Of a stretch of 64,000 nt of DNA, positions 25,546 through 35,159 are shown one piece after another. The notes beneath the pieces are model-generated. The model was given only the letters and a program-made list of their open reading frames with translations. It searched no databases and was not told the origin of the DNA. Source of the DNA: an uncultured Lachnospiraceae bacterium (GTDB lineage: Bacteria > Bacillota > Clostridia > Lachnospirales > Lachnospiraceae); contig CANPYY010000007.1 of the NCBI GenBank assembly GCA_947588675.1, positions 1-64,000 of the forward strand, read 5' to 3'. Both the position numbers and the translations under genes were made by a program. The number at the start of each line of letters is the position of its first letter. The stretch's first letter is position 1.

Positions 25546-28320
25546 TTGGATTCTATTTTAAATTCAGAATATACAGATCAGCTTAAAGTGGAAGAAAAAT
25601 CAAATAAATATGCTATAAAATGTACTATATATACAGAGTTTATAATATTACTTATATGGATTTTGAATGTGTGCGGAGTATTTGTTGTAGACAGGGGAAT
25701 TATGAATAGTGCGGTGATACTGTCTTCGATTACACTGCTCATACCTTTTATCGTGTGTAAATTTACCGGGGTAAGCGCAAAATGGGTAAAATATATGATT
25801 ATTTCCTGTGTAAGCGTTACTTCCATGATTCTTGAATTGTTTCTTACATATCATGCTGTATACGCCGCAATACTGCCGATTTTTATTGCGGCGCAGTACA
25901 GAAGAAAGAAAATCCTGTATATCACTTATGTAATGACGGTCGTTTGTTTGTTTATAAGCGCGATGTGCGGATATTTTTATGGAATATGCGATATGAATAT
26001 GGCTTTTATGAGCAATAACATGATAACACATTACGTTGACTTTGCTTCCGGAAATATAGCAAATCTGAATGTCAACCCTGACCCGTTTATAAGCATACCC
26101 GTATTTTTTGTACTTCCAAAGGCGATTATTCTGTTTTTGTTTAGCATATTTGTAAAAAATATTATAAATAATTCGTCCAAGGATGCTGCTCTTATAAGAG
26201 AAATGGCGTCGGCTAATGAAATTGATTCCGCAACACGTTTTTATAATAAAACAAAATATGACCAGATGTGTTCAGAGTATTATGTCAATGTTAAAAAGGT
26301 CGGAGTTATTTTCTGGGATATTAACAACTTTACGGATATAAACAATAGTTATGGACATACGCAGGGCGACTTTATTTTATCTATATTTGCAAGATGCTTA
26401 TATGTGCTTTTAAAGGATAATCAGAAAGTTTACCGTATTGGCAGAGATGAATTTGTGATGATTATCGAAAATCCGGAAGAAAATGAAATGAATGACATAT
26501 TATCGCAGGTAAACCAGAAAATGGCTACATATAACGATACGGCGCATATAAAATTATCGGCAGCTTCGGGAATGGCGTCGGGAGCCGGCACGGATATATT
26601 ATCGGTTGTATATGAAGCGGAAAAGAATATGTGCAGGGATAAGCAGATAGCGCACCAGCTTAATGAACAGAAAAAATCCAGTACAGATATATTAAACGAT
26701 AAGCTGTTTGAAGCTATGGTTCCAATGTCTGAGCATATATATGTATTTATATGCGACCTGAATACCAATGTTTCCAGATGGGCAAAACCGGCTGTCGAAT
26801 ACTTTGGTATGCCGGATGAATATATGTACGACGCGTACAGTATATGGCTTGAACATATACATCCTGAAGACAGGCAGGAATATAAGGAGAATCTTGACAA
26901 AATTTATGCCGGCGAAAAAAGGATAAATAAAAGTGAATACAGGGCGCGTAATAAAGACGGAGAATATGTATGGATAGAGAGCAGATGTTCGGTATTGTAT
27001 GATAAGGAACGCGACTGCAGGTTTTTTGCAGGCGTTATGATAAGGCTTGACAGCAGGAATAAATATGACCCTCTTACTAAAATGAGGTCATTATATGAAT
27101 TTAATAAGCTTGATTTTGAAAAGGGAAAAGGCTCCGTACTCCTTATAGGTATAGATGATTTCAGAAAGGTAGTAAATAATTTCGGGTATTCGTATGGCGA
27201 TAAGATACTTGCGCAGTTTGCAAGACGTATACTTGATTACTGCGGAAGCGAAAGACAGGCGTACAGGCTTGAGGGCGACGAGTTCATTATACATTCAGAG
27301 AATGAAGATGTGCAGGGAACGGTAGAATTATTTGAAAATTTAAAAGAACTGTCTTTTGGACTGGGCGATAAGGAAACGGGAGAAGTAAATCTTAAATTTA
27401 CCGGAAGCGCAATAATGTATCCTGATAACGGAACGGACAGAAGTGATATACTTGGTAATCTGGAACATTCGCTGGAATACGGAAAAGACTTCAAAAGGGG
27501 AGAACTTACGCTGTTTTCTGACGATATAGCTGACGCCCATAAGAGAATAATGTTTGTGAGAAATGAAATCATGAATGCAGTAAAAAATGATTTCAAGAGT
27601 TTTGAAATGTATTATCAGCCTATAGTGAGCAGTAAAACAGGTAAAATAGTTTCGTGCGAGGCTCTTTTGCGTTATCATGATTCGAGCAGTTTCTATATCG
27701 GACTGGAAGAAGTAATTAAAATTCTTGAAGACAGCGGGGAAATTAACCGTGTTGGCGACTGGATAATACAGACCGTATTTGGAATGGCGCATAAATGGCA
27801 GCAGAAGATGCCTGATTTAAAGGTCGGGTTTAATGTATCAATGGTACAGTTTAAAAACCCTGACTTTGTAGATTACGTTATACATATGGCTGAAAAATAC
27901 GACATAGACCCTCACAGAATTAATATAGAACTGACAGAAAGCTGCGGAATTGAAGACTTTGATTTTATGAGTAAGTGTGTAAAGAAACTCAGGGATTTCG
28001 GATTTAAAATAGCGCTTGATGATTTTGGAATGGAGTATTCTACACTTATGCTGCTTAAAGCATTGCCGGCAGACTATATAAAAATAGATAAGAATTTTAT
28101 TAAGGATATGGGTCTTGAAAGCGTTAAATCAAGCCGTATTATAGTAGAAGCGGTAACCTGGCTCGGCAATAAGCTGGGACTTGATGTAATTGCTGAAGGT
28201 GTAGAGAATGAAAATATCCTTAATGCAATTAAAAAATATAATATAGCTATGTACCAGGGATATTATTTTTCAAAACCGGTTTCCGTAAGCGTATTTGAAG
28301 ATATCCTTTCAAATCAATAA
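25546..28320 (+). CDS. Membrane protein with tandem GGDEF-like, PAS and EAL domains
   Basis: 924 residues. Five or six membrane helices (about 25-215) precede a first GGDEF-like domain whose signature reads GRDEF. A PAS_3-like domain follows (WLEHIHPEDRQEY). A second GGDEF-like domain has signature EGDEF, and a full EAL domain follows from about 690. The EAL residues are intact: EALLR near 705, FNVSMVQF, ELTES, DDFG, IKIDKNF, AEGVE and YQGYYFSKP. Cyclic-di-GMP phosphodiesterase activity is likely. Cyclase activity is uncertain because both signatures deviate. The start is TTG 25546, 8 nt after GGAGGT. Confidence 0.88.
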   Translation: MDSILNSEYTDQLKVEEKSNKYAIKCTIYTEFIILLIWILNVCGVFVVDRGIMNSAVILSSITLLIPFIVCKFTGVSAKWVKYMIISCVSVTSMILELFLTYHAVYAAILPIFIAAQYRRKKILYITYVMTVVCLFISAMCGYFYGICDMNMAFMSNNMITHYVDFASGNIANLNVNPDPFISIPVFFVLPKAIILFLFSIFVKNIINNSSKDAALIREMASANEIDSATRFYNKTKYDQMCSEYYVNVKKVGVIFWDINNFTDINNSYGHTQGDFILSIFARCLYVLLKDNQKVYRIGRDEFVMIIENPEENEMNDILSQVNQKMATYNDTAHIKLSAASGMASGAGTDILSVVYEAEKNMCRDKQIAHQLNEQKKSSTDILNDKLFEAMVPMSEHIYVFICDLNTNVSRWAKPAVEYFGMPDEYMYDAYSIWLEHIHPEDRQEYKENLDKIYAGEKRINKSEYRARNKDGEYVWIESRCSVLYDKERDCRFFAGVMIRLDSRNKYDPLTKMRSLYEFNKLDFEKGKGSVLLIGIDDFRKVVNNFGYSYGDKILAQFARRILDYCGSERQAYRLEGDEFIIHSENEDVQGTVELFENLKELSFGLGDKETGEVNLKFTGSAIMYPDNGTDRSDILGNLEHSLEYGKDFKRGELTLFSDDIADAHKRIMFVRNEIMNAVKNDFKSFEMYYQPIVSSKTGKIVSCEALLRYHDSSSFYIGLEEVIKILEDSGEINRVGDWIIQTVFGMAHKWQQKMPDLKVGFNVSMVQFKNPDFVDYVIHMAEKYDIDPHRINIELTESCGIEDFDFMSKCVKKLRDFGFKIALDDFGMEYSTLMLLKALPADYIKIDKNFIKDMGLESVKSSRIIVEAVTWLGNKLGLDVIAEGVENENILNAIKKYNIAMYQGYYFSKPVSVSVFEDILSNQ

Positions 28321-28325
28321 AAAAA

Positions 28326-28415
28326 CGGAGACGGTGGGATTCGAACCCACGTGCCGATTGTAGTCGGCAACTCGATTTCGAGTCGAGCTCGTTATGGCCG
28401 CTTCGATACGTCTCC
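28326..28415 (-). tRNA. tRNA-Ser(CGA)
   Basis: On the minus strand the acceptor GGAGACG pairs with CGTCTCC. The anticodon stem CTCGA/TCGAG holds the loop CTCGAAA, giving anticodon CGA. A long variable arm (GCCGA/TCGGC) and the T-arm GTGGG-TTCGAAT-CCCAC are present. The discriminator is G, as for serine tRNAs. CCA is not encoded. Confidence 0.95.
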
Positions 28416-28425
28416 ATGTGTTTAT

Positions 28426-29406
28426 TTATAGCAGGCTGCTAAGTTTTATTATCTGCATTTCCGTGCCTATCTGAGGCGCCAGAGTACCGCATTTTATGCT
28501 TTCCTCTGTGCTCACGCACTCATTCAGTATATCATATAATTGTTTTTTTGTATAGGCTGAAGCCTGCGATTTATATTTTTTTACTGAAAATGCAGGAACA
28601 GACAAAGTTTTTGCAATCACTGCGTCAGAATCGCCTGCAAGTTCCTTTATATTCATGAGTATGTTATAATGTCTTGTAAGCAGGAACAATATTGACAGAG
28701 GACTTTCTTTCATTGCAACAAGGTCTTTGTAAAGAAGAAGGGCTTCTTTTTGTTTCCCTGATACTATATAGTCCATCATTGTAAATATGCGGTTTGACAA
28801 AAGCGAAGTGCATATATTTTCAACTTCTTCTGTATCAATCTGTTTTTTTTCGCCGGCGTAAGCGATAAGTTTATCCATTTCATTAATAAGCATCTGCATA
28901 TCTGTACCGGCTTTGGCAATTATAAGTTTTGCAGCGCGACCGGTAATCATGCAGTCGTGTTTTTTAAGATAGGAAGCAATCCATGGGATAAGGTCGGCGT
29001 CGCTTTTATGATTTATTTCGCATACGGTTCCGGTTGCTTTGATAAATTTGAACAGGGAATTACGTTTGTCTATTTCGGATTCTACAAATATGATGATAGT
29101 AGAATCAGCTTTTTTCTCAAGTTTTTTGTCGAGAGAACCGGCTCTTTTAAAAAGTCCGCTGTCCTCGACGACAATAAGAAATGAATCTGCAAAAAACGGC
29201 GCAAGCTTAGCCTGTTCAGCTATTATATCTTCATCTGCGGAATCGCCGGCATAGTACCGGTAATTAATATTGCCGTCGGTACTGCCTTTTAATATTCCTG
29301 CTGTAAGGCGGTCTTTATAATAACGTTTCAGATATTCTTCTTCACCGTATAAAAGGTAATAGCCGGAAAATGTGCCGGTCTGTATATGGTTGTTCAATAT
29401 CTTCAT
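28426..29406 (-). CDS. holA: DNA polymerase III subunit delta
   Basis: 326-residue clamp-loader subunit that opens the sliding clamp. It begins with the family pattern YYLLYGEEEYLKRYY. DADLIPWIASYLKKHDC, AGTDMQMLINEMDKL and the C-terminal YTKKQLYDIL follow. Length is typical of Firmicute HolA. It lies immediately upstream (in transcription order) of tRNA-Ser and diverges from the polysaccharide locus. ATG 29406 follows AGGTGAT. Confidence 0.9.
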   Translation of the reverse strand: MKILNNHIQTGTFSGYYLLYGEEEYLKRYYKDRLTAGILKGSTDGNINYRYYAGDSADEDIIAEQAKLAPFFADSFLIVVEDSGLFKRAGSLDKKLEKKADSTIIIFVESEIDKRNSLFKFIKATGTVCEINHKSDADLIPWIASYLKKHDCMITGRAAKLIIAKAGTDMQMLINEMDKLIAYAGEKKQIDTEEVENICTSLLSNRIFTMMDYIVSGKQKEALLLYKDLVAMKESPLSILFLLTRHYNILMNIKELAGDSDAVIAKTLSVPAFSVKKYKSQASAYTKKQLYDILNECVSTEESIKCGTLAPQIGTEMQIIKLSSLL

Positions 29407-29430
29407 ATTATATCACCTGCCAGCTTTTAT

Positions 29431-29460
29431 ATAATACTACATCCTTGTAATTGTTGGCAA
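29431..29460 (-). promoter_or_regulatory. Candidate promoter of holA
   Basis: On the minus strand TTGCCA (29455-29460) and TATTAT (29431-29436), spacing 18 nt, lie 25 nt before the holA start. Confidence 0.35.
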
Positions 29461-29483
29461 GCATTAATTATCAGAAATGCATA

Positions 29484-29512
29484 TTTACAGGTTTTTAGTG
29501 TAATGATATACT
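29484..29512 (+). promoter_or_regulatory. First promoter of the polysaccharide locus
   Basis: TTTACA (29484-29489) and TATACT (29507-29512), spacing 17, lie 30 nt before the first glycosyltransferase ATG. Confidence 0.55.
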
Positions 29513-29541
29513 GTAATAAGCTGAAAAGAGGGAGTGTTGGT

Positions 29542-30702
29542 ATGAAAGCGTTAATATTTGCTTCGGTTGCGTCAATGGTTGATTTATTTAACCGTGATAA
29601 TATAGATATACTGGAAGATATGGGATATGATGTTACGGTTGCATGTAATTTTAAAGAGGGAAGCGTATATTCTGCGGAACAGGCGGGGAAATTTATGAAA
29701 GAGCTTGAGATAAAAGGATATGATGTGCTTAACGTACCTGTGCCCAGAAGTATATCGGATATTGTTTCAATGATACGTTCTTTTAGGATTTTGAGAAAGG
29801 ACATGAGGAAGAAACAATATGATATAATACACTGCCAATCGCCTATAGGCGGCGTTTTATGCAGACTTGCCGCGTATCCTTTCAGAAAGCTTGGCAGCAG
29901 GGTGTTATATTTTGCACATGGATTCCACTTTTATTCAGGCGCCCCGGTTATGAACTGGCTTGTTTATTATAATATAGAAAAATTATGCGCCGGATTTACT
30001 GATTGCATACTTACGCTTAACAGGGAAGACTACATAAGGGCAAAAAGACATTTTAAGACAAAGGTTAGATATATACCGGGCGCAGGCCTTGATGTGAAAG
30101 AGATAATGGATACAAAGGTATGTAAAGCTGAAAAATGCAGAGAGCTTAATATACCCGATGATAAAAAAATAATATTGTCAATAGGAGAATTGAGCGTACG
30201 TAAAAACAGCGTGGTTGCAATAAATGCGTTTATAAAGGCGGGGCGTGATGACAGTATTATGCTTCTTTGCGGAATGGGACCTCAATATGACATGTTAAGA
30301 GAAATAGTATATGAGAACAATGCGGAAGACAGGGTGTTTTTTGCCGGGTTTAGAAATGATATAGCGGAAATTATAAAGATATCAGATGTGTTTATATTTA
30401 CTTCAAGACAGGAAGGACTTCCGGTTGCCGTTATGCAGGCGATGGCAGGGGGACTTCCTGTGTTGTGTTCAAAGATAAGGGGAAATACTGACCTCATAAA
30501 AAACGGACGTGGCGGATATATGTTTGATTGCGATGATGAAGATGGTTTTGCGCATGGAATTAACAGAATCCTTGATAATAAAAAAGCGTGTGATATAATG
30601 GGACAGTACAATAAAGAGGTTATAGCCGGCTATGATAAATCGGTGGTTAATGATGTAATGAAAAATGTATATTTATCGCTGGGAGCACATTATGAAAAAT
30701 AG
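29542..30702 (+). CDS. GT4-family glycosyltransferase
   Basis: 386 residues, GT-B fold. The N-terminal half has QYDIIHCQSPIGG and a HGFHFYSGAP segment. The C-terminal nucleotide-sugar half has ILSIGELSVRKN, VFFAGFRNDIAEI and the EX7E region SRQEGLPVAVMQAMAGGLPV. This is the EpsF/CapM-like group that adds a hexose to a lipid-linked glycan. It starts the locus and overlaps the next GT gene by 11 nt. A longer upstream frame exists, but AGAGGGAG before ATG 29542 sets the start. Confidence 0.85.
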   Translation: MKALIFASVASMVDLFNRDNIDILEDMGYDVTVACNFKEGSVYSAEQAGKFMKELEIKGYDVLNVPVPRSISDIVSMIRSFRILRKDMRKKQYDIIHCQSPIGGVLCRLAAYPFRKLGSRVLYFAHGFHFYSGAPVMNWLVYYNIEKLCAGFTDCILTLNREDYIRAKRHFKTKVRYIPGAGLDVKEIMDTKVCKAEKCRELNIPDDKKIILSIGELSVRKNSVVAINAFIKAGRDDSIMLLCGMGPQYDMLREIVYENNAEDRVFFAGFRNDIAEIIKISDVFIFTSRQEGLPVAVMQAMAGGLPVLCSKIRGNTDLIKNGRGGYMFDCDDEDGFAHGINRILDNKKACDIMGQYNKEVIAGYDKSVVNDVMKNVYLSLGAHYEK

Positions 30703-31597
30703 AAAAGTTCAGGTACTTATGTCAACGTATAACGGGGAAAAGTATATATCAAAACAGTTAAACAGTATAGTTAATCAGGATATGCCGCTCTCTCTTTTGA
30801 TAAGAGATGACGGCTCATCGGATACAACGTTGGATATTATAGAGAAATATGAAAAGAAATATAAATTTATTTCACATACGGCATGTGAAAATATAGGCGT
30901 AATACACAGTTTTTTTGAATTATTTAAAATGGCAGATAAAGATGCGGATTATTATGCGCTGGCGGATCAGGATGATATATGGTTTAAGGATAAAATATCC
31001 AGGGCGGTGGATATAATGGAACAATATCCCGATGATGTGCCGGTGCTGTATTGTGCTGCCCAGAAGCTTATTGACGCCGATGATAATGTGCTTCATGTAA
31101 GTATGAGGAAAGTTGATATAAAACCGGGATTTGGTAATGCAGTTGTGGAAAATATTGCAACAGGCTGTACATGCATCTTTAACAAAAAGATGCTTTCGCT
31201 GGTTTCAGAGTATGAACCGGAATATACTATAATGCATGATTGGTGGCTGTATATGATAGCTTCGTCAATGGGGATTATACATTATGATGAAAGACCATGT
31301 ATGTATTACAGACAGCACGGTAATAACACAATGGGGTCAAGGACTAATTATATAGACGAGTTTAAAGAAAGAGTGCTGCGTTATACGGGAAACCGGGGAA
31401 AGTTATACAGGCAGATGAAGGCGTTTGCAGAAAAATACAGGCTAAGCGGGGAAAATGCCGATATAATTAACCTTGTAATGAATTACAGAAAAAGTATTGG
31501 AAAAAGGCTGAAATGTATATTCAGCCGCAAAATATACCGGCAAAGGCTTGGCGATAATATTATATTTAAGCTGTTGTTTTTTACGAATCATATCTGA
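30692..31597 (+). CDS. GT2-family glycosyltransferase, rhamnosyltransferase-like
   Basis: 301 residues. The GT-A fold opens with VLMSTYNGEKYISKQLNSI. The DDGSSD nucleotide motif and ALADQDDIWF follow, then HDWWLYM. These are characteristic of RgpB/CpsI-like rhamnosyltransferases of Gram-positive rhamnan loci. GGGAG lies before ATG 30692, inside the end of the preceding gene. dTDP-rhamnose synthesis is encoded directly downstream, which fits the donor. Confidence 0.8.
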   Translation: MKNRKVQVLMSTYNGEKYISKQLNSIVNQDMPLSLLIRDDGSSDTTLDIIEKYEKKYKFISHTACENIGVIHSFFELFKMADKDADYYALADQDDIWFKDKISRAVDIMEQYPDDVPVLYCAAQKLIDADDNVLHVSMRKVDIKPGFGNAVVENIATGCTCIFNKKMLSLVSEYEPEYTIMHDWWLYMIASSMGIIHYDERPCMYYRQHGNNTMGSRTNYIDEFKERVLRYTGNRGKLYRQMKAFAEKYRLSGENADIINLVMNYRKSIGKRLKCIFSRKIYRQRLGDNIIFKLLFFTNHI

Positions 31598-31598
31598 T

Positions 31599-31627
31599 TT
31601 GTAATATGGAAAAATATGTGTTATAAT
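31599..31627 (+). promoter_or_regulatory. Strong promoter of the rml-wzm-wzt operon
   Basis: TTGTAA (31599-31604) and perfect TATAAT (31622-31627), spacing 17, begin 2 nt after the preceding stop codon. Transcription would begin near 31634 and give a 110-nt leader. Confidence 0.7.
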
Positions 31628-31656
31628 GTTTGGGAATGCAATGAGATGTGCGAATC

Positions 31657-31718
31657 AGCCGAATCCTGCTAAACTGATAAACTGTCGTTACCGCCGGTAT
31701 ATCAGCCAGGTCACGGCT
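31657..31718 (+). ncRNA. Structured 5' leader RNA upstream of rmlA (candidate cis-regulatory element)
   Basis: Four nested helices are perfectly complementary. 31657-31661 pairs with 31714-31718 (AGCCG/CGGCT). 31665-31668 pairs with 31707-31710 (CCTG/CAGG). 31674-31679 pairs with 31700-31705 (CTGATA/TATCAG). 31689-31692 pairs with 31696-31699 (TACC/GGTA). Asymmetric bulges on the 5' side hold 5 and 9 unpaired bases. The element sits between a strong promoter and the ribosome site of a roughly 21-kb gene series, and no terminator follows it. I do not recognise a known riboswitch. A processive antitermination element is one possibility. Confidence 0.55.
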
Positions 31719-31743
31719 CATAAATAGGAAAAGGAGATATATT

Positions 31744-32622
31744 ATGAAAGGTATTGTTCTCGCCGGAGGTTCAGGAACGAGGCTTTATCCGCTTACACTG
31801 GTTACATCAAAGCAGCTTTTGCCGGTGTATGATAAACCTATGATTTATTATCCGCTATCAACTCTTATGCTGGCAGGAATAAGGGATATACTTATTATAT
31901 CAACCCCTGCCGATTTGCCTTCGTTTGAAAGACTGCTGGGCGACGGTTCCAAATATGGGATTCATTTAAGTTATGCGGTTCAGCCATCACCGGACGGACT
32001 GGCACAGGCGTTTTTAATAGGAGAAGAATTTATTGCAAAAGAATCATGCGCAATGGTTTTGGGCGACAATATTTTTTACGGGGATGGATTAAAGAAAAAT
32101 CTGAGAGAGGCTGCGGCAAGGGAAAATGGTGCGACTGTATTCGGATATTATGTAGATGACCCGGAAAGGTTCGGAATAGTTGAATTTGATGAAAACGGCA
32201 AAGCTGTTTCCATAGAGGAAAAGCCGAAGCATCCGAAATCCAATTATTGTGTTACGGGACTTTACTTCTATGATAACAGGGTATGTGATTTTGCAAAACA
32301 GATTAAACCTTCAGCCAGAGGAGAACTTGAAATTACAGATTTGAATAAGATGTATCTTGAGGACGGTTCTCTTAATGTAGTGACGCTTGGCAGAGGTAAT
32401 GCGTGGCTTGATACAGGAACAATAGATGCTCTTTCGGAGGCTGCAGAGTTTGTAAAAGTTATTGAAAACAGACAGGGTGTGAAAGTGTCTGCGGTAGAGG
32501 AAATTGCATATATAAATGGCTGGATAGATATTGACGAGCTGCTTGCTTCAGCAAAAACATACGGAAAATCGGCATATGGTGAACATCTTAGAAAAGTTGC
32601 CGAAGGAAAATACAGATATTAG
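31744..32622 (+). CDS. rfbA: Glucose-1-phosphate thymidylyltransferase
   Basis: Makes dTDP-glucose, the first step to dTDP-L-rhamnose. 292 residues with the nucleotidyltransferase signature [13 protein letters not shown], then [31 protein letters not shown] and WLDTGT. Length is normal for RmlA. It is the first gene after the structured leader. AAGGAG precedes ATG 31744. Confidence 0.95.
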   Translation: MKGIVLAGGSGTRLYPLTLVTSKQLLPVYDKPMIYYPLSTLMLAGIRDILIISTPADLPSFERLLGDGSKYGIHLSYAVQPSPDGLAQAFLIGEEFIAKESCAMVLGDNIFYGDGLKKNLREAAARENGATVFGYYVDDPERFGIVEFDENGKAVSIEEKPKHPKSNYCVTGLYFYDNRVCDFAKQIKPSARGELEITDLNKMYLEDGSLNVVTLGRGNAWLDTGTIDALSEAAEFVKVIENRQGVKVSAVEEIAYINGWIDIDELLASAKTYGKSAYGEHLRKVAEGKYRY

Positions 32623-32645
32623 TACAGTGAAAAGAGGTATTATTT

Positions 32646-33215
32646 ATGGAAGTTATTGATACAGCGGTTGAAGGCGTAAAGATTATCATACCTCAGGTAT
32701 TTGGGGATAACCGCGGCTGGTTTATGGAAAGCTGGTCAAAAAAGAAGATGGAGGATGCAGGTCTGTTTTATGATTTTATGCAGGACAATCAGTCATATTC
32801 CTCGGTAAAAGGAACAATAAGGGGACTTCATTTTCAATATGCGGACGATGCGCAGGCTAAGCTTGTGAGATGTGTAAGGGGTGCCGTTTTAGATGTTGCA
32901 GTTGATATAAGAAAAGGCTCTCCGACTTATAAAAAATGGGTTGCGGTTGAACTTACACCGGATAATTTTAAACAGCTTCTTATTCCAAGAGGCTGTGCGC
33001 ACGGGTTTTTAACTCTTACTAACGAGGTTGAATTTGTATATAAGGAAGATAATCTGTATGCACCCAAAGCCGACAGAAATATTATCTGGAATGATTCAGA
33101 TATCGGAATTGACTGGGGAATTGATAATCCAATTCTTTCAGATAAAGATGCAAAGGCGCCAAAACTGCGCGATGTTGAAAATGATGAAGCGTATATGAAT
33201 TTTACATTTAAATAA
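32646..33215 (+). CDS. rfbC: dTDP-4-dehydrorhamnose 3,5-epimerase
   Basis: 189-residue cupin enzyme of the rhamnose pathway. It shows FGDNRGWFMESW, the active-site histidine in GTIRGLHFQ, AVDIRKGSPTY and IPRGCAHGFLTL. It starts 23 nt after rfbA, in the usual rml order A, C, B, D. Confidence 0.95.
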   Translation: MEVIDTAVEGVKIIIPQVFGDNRGWFMESWSKKKMEDAGLFYDFMQDNQSYSSVKGTIRGLHFQYADDAQAKLVRCVRGAVLDVAVDIRKGSPTYKKWVAVELTPDNFKQLLIPRGCAHGFLTLTNEVEFVYKEDNLYAPKADRNIIWNDSDIGIDWGIDNPILSDKDAKAPKLRDVENDEAYMNFTFK

Positions 33216-33242
33216 AACTAATTTAGAAAGGAAATACGAATA

Positions 33243-34262
33243 ATGAAAATAATAGTAACAGGCGGAGCAGGATTTATAGGTGGTAATTTTGTTCACTATA
33301 TGATTAATAAATATCCTGATTACAAAATCATATGTCTGGACAAGCTGACATATGCGGGTAATCTGGAAACACTTGAACCTGTAATGGATAATCCCGGTTT
33401 TAAATTTGTTAAAGGAGATATTGCGGACCGTGATTTTGTATATAATCTGTTTGAAACGGAAAAACCTGATATAATCGTAAACTTTGCAGCAGAAAGCCAT
33501 GTAGACCGTTCAATTACTGACCCCGGAATATTCCTTCAGACAAATGTGATTGGAACAGGCGTACTTTTAGATGCCTGCAGAATATACGGAATACAGAGAT
33601 ATCATCAGGTATCTACGGATGAAGTGTATGGAGATTTGCCTCTTTCAAGACCCGACTTATTCTTTACGGAAACAACTCCGCTTCATACTTCAAGCCCTTA
33701 TTCCGCATCAAAGGCTTCAGCAGACCTTCTGGTACTTGCATATCATCGTACGTTTGGACTTCCTGTAACCATATCAAGATGTTCAAATAACTACGGTCCT
33801 TATCATTTCCCGGAAAAACTTATTCCGCTTATGATTGCAAATTGCCTTAATGATAAACCGCTTCCTGTATATGGTAAGGGAGAAAATGTACGCGACTGGC
33901 TGTATGTAGAAGACCATTGCGCGGCTATAGATCTTATCATACATGACGGAAAAGTAGGAGAAGTATATAATATCGGAGGTCATAATGAAAGAACGAACCT
34001 GCAGGTTGTTGAAACTATTATAGATGCGCTTGGAAAAAGCAGAAGTCTTATAAAGTATGTTACAGACAGACCGGGACACGATATGAGATATGCTATAGAC
34101 CCTACTAAAATACATGATGAACTCGGATGGGAGCCAAAAACCAAATTTGATGATGGAATCAAAAAGACGATACAGTGGTATCTTGACAATAAAGAGTGGT
34201 GGGAAAAGATAATAAGCGGCGAATACCAGAATTATTATGATAAGATGTATTCAAACCGTTAG
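33243..34262 (+). CDS. rfbB: dTDP-glucose 4,6-dehydratase
   Basis: 339-residue extended short-chain dehydrogenase. The NAD site is GGAGFIGGNFV, the catalytic Thr-Asp-Glu triad lies in STDEVYGDL, and the YxxxK motif is YSASKAS. NFAAESHVDRSI, SRCSNNYGPYHFPEKLIP and RDWLYVEDHC complete the RmlB signature. It lies 27 nt after rfbC. Confidence 0.95.
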   Translation: MKIIVTGGAGFIGGNFVHYMINKYPDYKIICLDKLTYAGNLETLEPVMDNPGFKFVKGDIADRDFVYNLFETEKPDIIVNFAAESHVDRSITDPGIFLQTNVIGTGVLLDACRIYGIQRYHQVSTDEVYGDLPLSRPDLFFTETTPLHTSSPYSASKASADLLVLAYHRTFGLPVTISRCSNNYGPYHFPEKLIPLMIANCLNDKPLPVYGKGENVRDWLYVEDHCAAIDLIIHDGKVGEVYNIGGHNERTNLQVVETIIDALGKSRSLIKYVTDRPGHDMRYAIDPTKIHDELGWEPKTKFDDGIKKTIQWYLDNKEWWEKIISGEYQNYYDKMYSNR

Positions 34263-34291
34263 TTTCGTTATATGAAAAGGAGCGTATAAAG

Positions 34292-35146
34292 ATGAAAGTT
34301 CTTGTTACCGGAGTAAAGGGCCAGCTTGGTTTTGATATGATGAAAGAACTGAAGAAAAGAAATATTGAATGCGTAGGAGCCGATATTGAGGAATTTGATA
34401 TTACGGATGCAGACAAAACCCGTGATTTTATAACAGAATGTAATCCGGATGTGGTTGTACACTGTTCGGCATATACAGCGGTAGATAAGGCAGAAGAAAA
34501 TATAGTTACATGCCGCGCGGTAAATATCGACGGACCTGCAAACATTGCAAAAGTATGCAGGGAACTTGACTGTAAAATGGTATATATAAGTACCGATTAC
34601 GTGTTCCCGGGAGTTGGCGACTGTTATTATGAAACAGATGACGAAACAGGACCGCTCGGACAATATGGAATTACGAAACTCGGCGGTGAACTTGCGGTTA
34701 AGGAAAATCTTGAAAAGTATTTTATAGTAAGAATATCCTGGGTATTTGGAATTAATGGAAATAATTTTGTTAAAACCATGTTAAAACTCGGAAAAGAACA
34801 TGATGAAATAAGCGTGGTAGACGACCAGATAGGTTCGCCTACATATACTGCAGATTTATCGGTGCTTCTTTGTGATATGATTGTTACAGATAAGTATGGA
34901 GTATATCATGCAACGAATGAGGGTATATGTTCATGGGCTGATTTTGCCGAGGAGATATTCAGACAGGCCGGATATAATAATGTTAAGGTAAAGAGGGTAA
35001 CTACTGAAGAATACGGTGCGAAGGCTGTACGGCCTAAAAATTCGCGTATGTCAAAAGAAAGCCTTACAAAAAACGGATTTAACAGGCTTCCAGACTGGAA
35101 AGATGCGCTCCGGCGGTATCTTAAAGAGGTTGATATAACAACATAA
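34292..35146 (+). CDS. rfbD: dTDP-4-dehydrorhamnose reductase
   Basis: 284 residues; NADPH-dependent last step giving dTDP-L-rhamnose. VTGVKGQLGFDMM is the nucleotide site. STDYVFPG and the catalytic YGITKLGGE follow, with RISWVFG and DQIGSPTYTADLS, all RmlD features. It ends 13 nt before the tandem glycosyltransferase gene. Confidence 0.95.
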   Translation: MKVLVTGVKGQLGFDMMKELKKRNIECVGADIEEFDITDADKTRDFITECNPDVVVHCSAYTAVDKAEENIVTCRAVNIDGPANIAKVCRELDCKMVYISTDYVFPGVGDCYYETDDETGPLGQYGITKLGGELAVKENLEKYFIVRISWVFGINGNNFVKTMLKLGKEHDEISVVDDQIGSPTYTADLSVLLCDMIVTDKYGVYHATNEGICSWADFAEEIFRQAGYNNVKVKRVTTEEYGAKAVRPKNSRMSKESLTKNGFNRLPDWKDALRRYLKEVDITT

Positions 35147-35159
35147 GGAGGAATATGGT

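Noticed and set aside
31634-31743. Cyclic-di-GMP or cobalamin riboswitch in the rmlA leader
   Set aside because: The conserved core bases of those aptamers are not present, despite a local CAGGTCACGG resemblance.
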